A stretch of DNA of 9,601 bases. Origin: Candidatus Tariuqbacter arcticus (GTDB taxonomy: Bacteria > Electryoneota > Tariuqbacteria > Tariuqbacterales > Tariuqbacteraceae). The position numbers were made by a program, and so were the translations under genes. The notes under the pieces are model-generated. The model searched no databases. It saw only the letters and a list, made by a program, of their open reading frames with translations, and had not been told where the DNA came from. This document shows positions 1 through 5,577 of the stretch, piece by piece (position 1 is the first letter of the stretch; each line of letters starts with the position of its first letter). Location: NCBI GenBank assembly GCA_013202315.1, contig JABMRZ010000290.1, positions 1 to 9,601 on the forward strand. Direction: 5' to 3'.

Positions 1-227
1 CCAATGAGCCCTCAGCCTTGCGCCTTTCTGTTCTCTGTTTTCAGTTCTCGCTTCTCAAATCAAATATCAAATATCATTGGCTAGGGTTTATCCTGTCATT
101 CCCGCATGCTTTTAGCGGGAATACGTACCATATTTATATGTTTCGTTGTCCCGATTATTCGGCATGATAGTATAACCATACAAAACAGCGAGGAGCCTCA
201 TAAAATAACATTTTATCCGAGTCGGCG
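1..227. other. Non-coding upstream region with degenerate repeats
   Basis: No convincing reading frame is visible. The first part is a pyrimidine-rich degenerate repeat (units like TTCTC and AAATATC), and CCAATGA near the left edge is mirrored by TCATTGG at 74-80. A REP-like hairpin follows (listed separately). A TATAAC at 171-176 could be a -10 element for the lipoprotein gene, but the best -35 candidate (TTGTCC at 146-151) is 19 bases away, so no promoter is claimed. Confidence 0.5.
94..122. repeat. REP-like hairpin with ATTCCCGC arms
   Basis: ATTCCCGC at 98-105 pairs perfectly with GCGGGAAT at 115-122 around a 9-base loop. The preceding TGTC makes the 12-mer TGTCATTCCCGC (94-105), which recurs exactly at 1593-1604 at the left end of the MITE-like element and in a variant form at 5332-5343. 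GTCATTCCCGC palindromes of this kind are common dispersed extragenic repeats in many bacterial genomes. A role as terminator for a gene to the left is possible, but there is no T-tract. Confidence 0.6.
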
Positions 228-728
228 ATGTTGCTAATCCGTATTATAATCTTGTTCCCAATTTTGGCGATGCTTCTTGTGGGAACAGGGTGCCTCAATC
301 CCTTCGCACCCCAGCTCGGTGAAGCCGGCGGTTCTCAAGTGCCGGACGCAGTTACCATCGGCGGTATGCTGGAATTGTTTAAATATTCATATATCACCAA
401 AGATTCGCTCTATTATAGTCAGCTTCTGGATTCGTCCTTCGTTTTTCAATATTATGATGCGGTTAATTCCCGCTACGACCAGTGGTATAGAACCACCGAT
501 TTGAAAGCCACTGCCGGACTGTTCAGCAATTATGAAGTAATAGACCTGAACTGGTACAACCTGCCCCCGGGGGACTATAACTTCAATTTTGAGGACAGCC
601 TGAAGCAAATATTGGTCAATTTCAACTTGACCCTGGATAATACGGTGATTTACGGCTTCGCCCGCTTTGACTGCTACAAAAAATCGGGCTCAAAATTCAA
701 AATCGTGGCTTGGAAAGATGATTTTTAA
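228..728 (+). CDS. Small predicted lipoprotein of unknown function
   Basis: A 166-residue exported protein. Residues 1-21 form a hydrophobic signal peptide ending in a G-T-G-C lipobox-like motif, and Cys22 is the probable lipidated residue. The lipobox is imperfect, because Gly replaces the usual Leu at -3. The mature start C-L-N-P-F-A-P resembles lipoproteins I associate with Latescibacterota/KSB1-type bacteria. The rest is rich in aromatic residues and has the feel of a small SnoaL/NTF2-like alpha+beta domain (a helical stretch near 45-70, then strands with W and F/Y to the end), but this is a weak inference. The ribosome binding site is poor: AGGAG at 191-195 is too far upstream. The 3' end overlaps the next gene by 11 bases, which suggests co-translation and perhaps a shared envelope role. 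Confidence 0.75.
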   Translation: MLLIRIIILFPILAMLLVGTGCLNPFAPQLGEAGGSQVPDAVTIGGMLELFKYSYITKDSLYYSQLLDSSFVFQYYDAVNSRYDQWYRTTDLKATAGLFSNYEVIDLNWYNLPPGDYNFNFEDSLKQILVNFNLTLDNTVIYGFARFDCYKKSGSKFKIVAWKDDF

Positions 729-1497
729 GCCGGGATGTAAGTTATATCTGTTGATGTTGTTCTCTTTGCTGTCGATAGCCATTGCTCTTGATTCGATTTC
801 TGTTGTTGCCAGTGAAAAGCCTCGCATCATTTTGATTTTCGATGATTTCGGTTTTTATCCGCCGAAAAGCAGTCTGATACAGGGATTCCTTGAAATTGAA
901 GAACCCTTTGCAGTGTCGATAATTCCCGGTCTGGAATATTCGACTCAACTGGCACAGGTGTTCCACCGGGCGAACAAGGAAATCGTCATCCATATGCCTA
1001 TGGAATCGGTTGCGGCGGCGCCGACAGAATCGCTGACCTTGCGGGCATCGATGGAATCTTTCGAAATTCGCGGTCTGATTTACCAGTCGATTTTTGATAT
1101 ACCCTGTGCCCGGGGAATGTCCAATCATCAGGGCTCCAAATTCACCGCCAGCTATGATGCGATGAATCTCTTGATTGATGTCCTGGCTGACACCAATATG
1201 TACTTCATCGACAGCCTGACTTCGCCCAAGTCCATAGCTTATCGACTATGCCGCCAACGCAAAATCCCCGCGCTGCGCAGAGATATCTTCCTGGATACCA
1301 ATCTTGAACCGGAAGAAACCATTGCCGGAAGGTTCTGCCAATTGGTCGCTGTCGCTAAGAAGCGAGGCTATGCGGTAGGAATAGGACATCATTATCGTGA
1401 AACCCTGTTTGAATTCAAGGAATTCCTCGATTCCCCTTTAAGCGATGAAATTGAATTGATCCTCCCTTCAGAACTTTTAGGGCTATCGAACGACTAA
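718..1497 (+). CDS. Divergent polysaccharide deacetylase family protein (YibQ/DUF610)
   Basis: A 259-residue protein of the divergent polysaccharide deacetylase family (Pfam DUF610, PF04748), a periplasmic NodB-like fold often linked to cell-wall genes; its substrate is not established. Numbered from the ATG at 718, residues 10-32 form a signal peptide or anchor. The family motifs follow in order: the D42-D43 pair in IFDDFG, H92 in IHMPME, N136-H137 in SNHQGS (usually NNHMGS), D165 in FIDS, R188-D189 and D193 in RRDIFLD, and H224-H225 with E228 in GIGHHYRETL. All expected motifs are present, so the enzyme looks intact. A TTG at 667 would extend the frame by 17 residues, but it lies deep inside the lipoprotein gene and would bury the signal peptide. 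The ATG at 718 overlaps the upstream stop and is preferred. Its GGAAAG is too close to be a good Shine-Dalgarno, consistent with translational coupling. Confidence 0.88.
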   Translation: MIFKPGCKLYLLMLFSLLSIAIALDSISVVASEKPRIILIFDDFGFYPPKSSLIQGFLEIEEPFAVSIIPGLEYSTQLAQVFHRANKEIVIHMPMESVAAAPTESLTLRASMESFEIRGLIYQSIFDIPCARGMSNHQGSKFTASYDAMNLLIDVLADTNMYFIDSLTSPKSIAYRLCRQRKIPALRRDIFLDTNLEPEETIAGRFCQLVAVAKKRGYAVGIGHHYRETLFEFKEFLDSPLSDEIELILPSELLGLSND

Positions 1498-1850
1498 TAA
1501 TAAATATTCGGTTATCTATTCTAATCAGCAGATTGTATTTATTAGGCATACGGAAACATTTAGTTTATTCCGAAGGGTTAGGACAGCATCAATGTCATTC
1601 CCGCTTTCCAGGCTGTCCGAGAATGTGTTAAAATCAAGAATTCACAGGAAATAATGGATATGATGGATATATCAACTTCTTGTATTTCCATAATTTCCAT
1701 AATAGCCAGTGAATTAATTACCGTCAAAGAAACAAGAAATTTACTATTTTCAGACAGAGTGGAAAGCGGGAATCCAGTGTCTACTATTAAATGGTTTGAT
1801 TAACAACTTCTAATTATTTGACCATTTCTATTTATAGATACAAATAACCC
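1498..1850. other. Intergenic spacer after the deacetylase gene
   Basis: Apart from the MITE-like element (listed separately) the stretch is AT-rich, with stops in all frames I read and no RNA gene. No good intrinsic terminator for the deacetylase gene is visible; the only short dyad nearby is a 5-bp CGGAA/TTCCG pair around 1551-1572. Confidence 0.5.
1593..1776. repeat. MITE-like element: long imperfect inverted repeat
   Basis: The ends are a perfect 14-bp inverted repeat, ATTCCCGCTTTCCA at 1597-1610 against TGGAAAGCGGGAAT at 1760-1773. The similarity continues inwards (CTGTCCGAGAAT against the complement of ATTTTCAGACAG). It resumes at AATTCAC (1639-1645) against GTGAATT (1709-1715) and then in ATAATGGATATGATGGATAT against the complement of the 1684-1703 stretch. 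The whole 180 bases could fold into one long hairpin. There is no reading frame inside. This architecture fits a non-autonomous miniature element. No clear target-site duplication is visible. Confidence 0.6.
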
Positions 1851-1892
1851 TTGCAAATGAAAATATTTCGTTAAAAATAGTTGCATTTGCAA
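1851..1892. promoter_or_regulatory. 18-bp dyad directly upstream of the leuB promoter
   Basis: TTGCAAATGAAAATATTT (1851-1868) and AAATAGTTGCATTTGCAA (1875-1892) are inverted copies matching at 16 of 18 positions, with a 6-base centre CGTTAA. The outer 9 bp (TTGCAAATG/CATTTGCAA) are perfect. The dyad ends 8 bases before the -35 hexamer of the leuB promoter. That position suits an activator or repressor site, but it could also be a terminator-like or cruciform sequence. It has no T-tract after it. Confidence 0.5.
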
Positions 1893-1900
1893 TGAATTTC

Positions 1901-1929
1901 TTGACAAATACTTCTTCAATGATTATTTT
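1901..1929 (+). promoter_or_regulatory. Sigma70-type promoter of leuB
   Basis: A consensus -35 TTGACA (1901-1906) is followed by a 17-base spacer and a -10 TATTTT (1924-1929, 4 of 6 matches to TATAAT). Transcription would begin near 1936 and give a short leader of roughly 37 bases before the ATG at 1973, with AGGA at 1963-1966 as ribosome binding site. The leader is too short for an attenuator or a T-box. Confidence 0.6.
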
Positions 1930-1972
1930 ACACATATAAGACCCTTTCCCTCATTTTCCAACAGGATACTCG

Positions 1973-3019
1973 ATGAAAAAAATTGCGGTAATACCCGGCG
2001 ACGGCATTGGGATAGATGTCACCGATGAAGCGCTTAAAATACTCCGAACGGTCAAAGAAACGGGGCTCGATATCCACTGGGATGTCTTCGATTACGGAGC
2101 TGAAAAATATCTGGCGACCGGCGTCACCCTCCCCGATGAAGAAGTGGAGAACTTCCGCGACAACTACGACGCCATATTCATCGGCGCAGTGGGCGATCCG
2201 CGAGTCCCCGATATGAAACACGGCAAAGATATCCTGCTCGGCTTGCGCTTCAAACTCGACCTGTTCGTCAATTTCCGCCCGGTCAAGCTCTTAGATGAAA
2301 AACTGTGCCCCCTGAAAAATAAAACACTCGCCGATATCGATTTCGTCGTCTTCCGCGAAAACACCGAAGGATTATACGCCGGAACCGGCGGCATCCTGAA
2401 GCAGGGCACCCCCGACGAAGTGGCGATTCAGACTTCCATCAACACCCGAAAAGGCGTAGAGCGCATCATCAGGTATGCCTTCGAATATGCCAAAGCGCAC
2501 GGACGAAACCGGGTTACGATGTCCGACAAATCCAACGCTATGCGCTTCGAAGGCGATTTATGGCAGAGGACTTTCTATGAAGTAGGGGAGGAATATCCCG
2601 AAATCGAAAAACAGCATTGGTATATCGATGCTTTATTAATGCAGATGGTCAAGCGCCCGGAACAATTCGAGGTCATCGTAACCTGCAATATGTTTGGAGA
2701 TATCGTAACCGATGTGGGCGCGCAATTATCGGGCGGAATGGGGCTGGCGGGCTCCGGCAATATTCATCCCGGCAGGACATCGCTGTTTGAACCGGTGCAC
2801 GGCAGCGCCCCTAAGTATCACAGGAAGGATGTGGCTAATCCCTTGGCGGCGATTCTGACCGTGGGAATGATGTTGGAATATATCGGATTCCCCCAATGGA
2901 ACGCCAGAATCGAAAACGCGGTCATCCAGGCGGTCAAGACCAACAATGTCCCCCGGGATTTGGGTGGGGAGCTGGGGACGAAAGCGATGGGGAATTGGAT
3001 TGTTTCTAAATTAGTATGA
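1973..3019 (+). CDS. leuB: 3-isopropylmalate dehydrogenase (LeuB-type)
   Basis: A 348-residue cytosolic enzyme of the isocitrate/isopropylmalate dehydrogenase family. It oxidatively decarboxylates 3-isopropylmalate to 2-oxoisocaproate in leucine synthesis. The catalytic set is complete: R92, R102 and R128 bind the malate part, Y135 and K186 are the catalytic pair, and D219, D243 and D247 bind the metal. The substrate helix at 83-92 (HGKDILLGLR) keeps the two Leu that contact the isopropyl group in LeuB, and it resembles the actinobacterial LeuB type. The cofactor loop reads HGSAPKY (276-282) where most LeuB have HGSAPDI; K-Y is the pair used by NADP-dependent isocitrate dehydrogenase. The start at 1973 has AGGA six bases upstream and its own promoter. 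leuC lies further downstream on the same strand. A related dehydrogenase (homoisocitrate, tartrate) is the main alternative. Confidence 0.85.
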   Translation: MKKIAVIPGDGIGIDVTDEALKILRTVKETGLDIHWDVFDYGAEKYLATGVTLPDEEVENFRDNYDAIFIGAVGDPRVPDMKHGKDILLGLRFKLDLFVNFRPVKLLDEKLCPLKNKTLADIDFVVFRENTEGLYAGTGGILKQGTPDEVAIQTSINTRKGVERIIRYAFEYAKAHGRNRVTMSDKSNAMRFEGDLWQRTFYEVGEEYPEIEKQHWYIDALLMQMVKRPEQFEVIVTCNMFGDIVTDVGAQLSGGMGLAGSGNIHPGRTSLFEPVHGSAPKYHRKDVANPLAAILTVGMMLEYIGFPQWNARIENAVIQAVKTNNVPRDLGGELGTKAMGNWIVSKLV

Positions 3020-3022
3020 ATT

Positions 3023-3049
3023 AAGTAACTTACTAATTTTAAGTTAGTT
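3023..3049 (+). terminator. AT-rich hairpin after leuB
   Basis: AAGTAACTTA (3023-3032) pairs with TAAGTTAGTT (3040-3049) at 9 of 10 positions around a 7-base loop, starting 4 bases after the leuB stop. The following ATTATTTAATC is A/T-rich but not a clean T-run, and the stem has few G-C pairs, so this is a weak intrinsic terminator at best. Confidence 0.35.
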
Positions 3050-3099
3050 ATTATTTAATCATTTAGAAATTATGGTTAATCAAATTTTAGGAGAAAGTT

Positions 3100-3860
3100 A
3101 TGTCTAAGGAATTTAAAAAAAATCTATACATTTCTATAATATTAGCGAATATTTGCCAATTATTATTGGTATCTTTGCTGCTTCTATTTCTATAGGTATT
3201 CTCTCACCATCTTTTGATAGAATTATAGGGGTAGAAAAAACAACACCTGAAAAATATAAGATGCAATTTTTTCAACTTGCTGATTCAATATTTACATCAC
3301 AGGATACTTTAAATAAACCGATAGAACTTTTAAAGTATACATTTAACTCTATCGACAGAGAATCAAAAGGCTTGCTTTTTAAATATGGTTTTGTAAATGT
3401 TTTAGAGGACTACCATGTCTATTTAAGAACTGATGTTAAGAAGGACATATCTTCTAAAATAGGCTATGTTCATCATATATATGAAGTTATATCGATTATT
3501 AAAAAGGAATTAGAACAAGAACCATTCACGAGACTACCCGATGAACAGAGACGTATACTCGTTAATCTGAATAAGGCAATTGAGTCTGATGATAAGGAAT
3601 TAGCTGAAATAAATCTAACTCAACTTAATGATGTATTGAGATTGAATCAAAATGAAATGGAAAAGTTGAAAGGGCAGACTGCCTGGTCCATTCCTTTGAG
3701 TATTGTTGGCTTAGTTGCGACGCTTATACTCGGCTTAACTGGCATATTTAGACCCTTATCATATAGGAGGATTAGAAATATTGTTGCCGAAGAGATAAAG
3801 TCTCAAGACAAGGAGAAACAACAATTAACTCAACCCCAGAATCCACAACCGAATGTCTAA
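3100..3860 (+). CDS. Two-helix membrane protein, unknown function, frameshifted at an A8 run
   Basis: I do not recognise this family. The strongest start is the ATG at 3100, with an excellent AGGAGAAAG ten bases before it, but its frame closes at 3195 after 31 codons. The long frame (open from 3117 to 3860) differs by one base, and the two meet at eight A (3115-3122). A -1 shift there joins MSKEFKKK to the long frame and gives about 253 residues. That product has a membrane segment near 19-36, a soluble helical charged middle with coiled-coil-like stretches, a second membrane segment near 196-217, and a short basic-to-acidic tail rich in Q and P. Without the shift, the only start before the first membrane segment is TTG at 3153, which has no ribosome binding site. 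The shift could be slippage, phase variation, mutation or a sequencing error. Base composition is much more AT-rich than leuB and leuC on either side, suggesting acquired DNA. No recognisable enzymatic motif is visible. Confidence 0.65.
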
Positions 3861-3906
3861 TATCATAACACTACAGTTGTTTGAGAAATGATAAAATTTC
3901 ACAGCG

Positions 3907-3933
3907 GATTAAGCCGATTAAGCAGATTCGCCA
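3907..3933. repeat. Three 9-bp tandem units
   Basis: GATTAAGCC, GATTAAGCA and GATTCGCCA lie head to tail; the first two differ by one base and the third shares only the GATT start. This is part of the repeat-rich spacer between the AT-rich gene and leuC. Confidence 0.45.
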
Positions 3934-3955
3934 GCAGTAGATGTGTCGTAATTGA

Positions 3956-3971
3956 TCCGCCAGCTGGCGGA
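3956..3971. repeat. Perfect 16-bp palindrome
   Basis: TCCGCCAGCTGGCGGA is self-complementary over all 16 bases. With no loop and no T-tract it is not a typical terminator. It resembles dispersed palindromes found between genes in many environmental bacteria. Confidence 0.55.
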
Positions 3972-3990
3972 CCGACTCTGCTTTATTATT

Positions 3991-4020
3991 ATTCGTGTTC
4001 ATTCGTGTTCATTCGTGGAG
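3991..4020 (+). repeat. 10-bp tandem repeat running into the leuC ribosome binding site
   Basis: ATTCGTGTTC occurs twice exactly (3991-4000 and 4001-4010), then a third unit ATTCGTGGAG (4011-4020) diverges at its last three bases. The GGAG of the third unit lies 11 bases before the TTG start of leuC and is its only Shine-Dalgarno candidate. Confidence 0.6.
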
Positions 4021-4031
4021 AATTCCTTTAA

Positions 4032-5291
4032 TTGAACCAGACAATTGCCCAAAAAATCCTCGCCCGCCATTCCGGTAGAGACACCGTCCAAGTCGGCGAA
4101 TTAATCTTCGCCAAACTCGATATGGTGCTGGGCACCGATGTTACCGTTCCGTTATCGGTCGAAGTCTTCCGCCGGATGGGGGCAAGTAAAGTCTTCGACC
4201 CGGCGAAAATCGCCCTGGTCAACGACCATTTCGTCCCTGCCAAAGATGTCAAAGCGGCGGAATTATCCAAAACTATGCGGGAATTCGCCCAGGAAATGGG
4301 CGTCGCCAACTACTTTGAAGTCGGGCGCTCCGGCATCTGTCATGTGATTCTACCCGATGAAGGGCTGGTCAAGCCGGGCGATTTGATAGTCGGCGCTGAC
4401 AGCCACACCTGCACTTACGGAGCGCTGGGCGCTTTCTCCACCGGCATCGGCAGCACCGATATGGCGGCGGCCTGGGCGCTGGGTGAATTATGGTTCCGCG
4501 TCCCACCGACTATAAAGGTCGAAATCAACGGAAATCTTCCAAGATGGGCGGGCGGGAAGGACATCGCGCTGTTCGTTATCGGGCAGCTCGGCGTTGAAGG
4601 GGCGTTATATCTGGCGATTGAATTCACCGGAACTGAGATCGCCGCCCTGCCGATGGACGGGCGGTTCACACTATGCAATATGGCGATTGAAGCCGGCGCT
4701 AAAGCGGGCATCATTCCACCTGACGATAAGACCGCTGAATTCATTTCAGCCTTCAAACATATAACCTATGAACCGGTTTTGTCCGATGAAGACGCTGAAT
4801 ATTCGAGGGAATATTCCTTCGATGTGTCGGATTTATCCCTGCAGGTCGCCAAACCCTATCTACCGTCAAACGCTGTCCCGGTCGATGAAGTAGCAGGAAT
4901 TAAGGTCGATCAAGTGGTGCTGGGTTCCTGCACCAACGGCAGGATGAGCGATTTCCGATTAGCCGCCGATGCTATGAAAGGGAAGCCGGTTCATCCCGGA
5001 ACGCGGATGATTGTCATCCCCTCCAGCCGGATGGTTCTTCTGCAGATGATTGAAAACGGGCTGGCGCAGACCTTCACCGAAGCCGGAGCTGTTATCAGCC
5101 CCCCCACCTGCGGGCCCTGCATCGGCGGGCATATGGGAATATTAGCGGAAAATGAAGCCGGGCTATACACTACCAACCGCAACTTCGTAGGACGCAACGG
5201 ACATCCTTCGAGTAAAGTCTATTTAGCCGGACCCGCAATCGCCGGAGCCACCGCCGTCGCCGGGGTGATAGCCCATCCCGATGATATTTAA
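4032..5291 (+). CDS. leuC: 3-isopropylmalate dehydratase large subunit (LeuC/homoaconitase family)
   Basis: A 419-residue aconitase-superfamily large subunit. The length matches the shorter archaeal/Thermotoga-type LeuC rather than the 465-residue E. coli form. With a LeuD small subunit it isomerises 2-isopropylmalate to 3-isopropylmalate. The [4Fe-4S] ligands are C300 in GSCTNGR and C360 and C363 in TCGPCIGG. The substrate motif GADSHTCTYGALG and the helix GSTDMAA are intact. The start is TTG at 4032, directly after an in-frame stop; the N-terminus QTIAQKILA matches the usual family start, and GGAG at 4017-4020 is the ribosome binding site. No leuD follows, although the two are usually adjacent; a repeat-rich spacer and a mobile-type gene lie there instead. 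Homoaconitase or citraconate-type activity cannot be excluded, since specificity depends largely on the small subunit. Confidence 0.9.
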   Translation: MNQTIAQKILARHSGRDTVQVGELIFAKLDMVLGTDVTVPLSVEVFRRMGASKVFDPAKIALVNDHFVPAKDVKAAELSKTMREFAQEMGVANYFEVGRSGICHVILPDEGLVKPGDLIVGADSHTCTYGALGAFSTGIGSTDMAAAWALGELWFRVPPTIKVEINGNLPRWAGGKDIALFVIGQLGVEGALYLAIEFTGTEIAALPMDGRFTLCNMAIEAGAKAGIIPPDDKTAEFISAFKHITYEPVLSDEDAEYSREYSFDVSDLSLQVAKPYLPSNAVPVDEVAGIKVDQVVLGSCTNGRMSDFRLAADAMKGKPVHPGTRMIVIPSSRMVLLQMIENGLAQTFTEAGAVISPPTCGPCIGGHMGILAENEAGLYTTNRNFVGRNGHPSSKVYLAGPAIAGATAVAGVIAHPDDI

Positions 5292-5331
5292 TTGTACTGG
5301 CATATAGGATTTTCAAATAAATACTCCTATT

Positions 5332-5418
5332 CGTCATTCCGGCTTGTCCGGAATAGGCTTCGATATACAAAACGATTCCTGACCCTCCCGTCTTATGCGG
5401 GATTGCGAGGATGACATC
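5332..5418. repeat. REP-like cluster of two hairpins with GTCATTCC/GGATGAC ends
   Basis: ATTCCGG (5337-5343 region) pairs with CCGGAAT (5348-5354), and TCCCG (5386-5390) pairs with CGGGA (5398-5402). The outer ends CGTCATTCC and GGATGAC (around 5409-5415) are also roughly inverted copies, so the whole 87 bases form a nested dyad. The left end is a variant of the GTCATTCCCGC end seen at 94 and 1593. It lies about 40 bases after the leuC stop and may double as a terminator, but there is no T-tract. Confidence 0.5.
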
Positions 5419-5442
5419 AGGGGGTTAACATCACTAAGAAGT

Positions 5443-5461
5443 ATTCCAGCCAAACTGGAAT
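5443..5461. repeat. Small ATTCCA/TGGAAT hairpin
   Basis: ATTCCA (5443-5448) pairs with TGGAAT (5456-5461) around a 7-base loop. It sits at the left side of the mobile-type gene and could mark its left boundary or simply be another extragenic repeat. Confidence 0.4.
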
Positions 5462-5514
5462 GATTAGTTACAAAACCCTAACCAAAGATATTTGAAATTT
5501 TTCTGAAACATATT

Positions 5515-5577
5515 CCATTGGTGTTCCTCCAATGATTATATTGACTTGAACAACACCAAAGGAGAAACAACCAATGG
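5515..5577 (+). promoter_or_regulatory. Leader with competing hairpins over the start of the 536-residue gene
   Basis: CCATTGGTGTTCCTCC (5515-5530) can pair three ways. CATTGG pairs with CCAATG at 5529-5534; TTGGTGTT pairs with AACACCAA at 5552-5559; and the whole arm pairs with GGAG...ACCAATGG at 5561-5577. The last pairing covers both the AAAGGAG ribosome binding site (5558-5564) and the ATG at 5574. The options exclude each other, so the leader could switch translation on or off. Confidence 0.45.

Noticed and set aside
667..717. TTG at 667 as start of the deacetylase gene
   Set aside because: It would add 17 polar and basic residues before a clear signal peptide and lies inside the lipoprotein gene without a ribosome binding site; the ATG at 718 fits better.
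3907..4020. Possible CRISPR-like repeats before leuC
   Set aside because: The units are 9-10 bp and contiguous, with no spacers of regular length, so they are simple tandem repeats.
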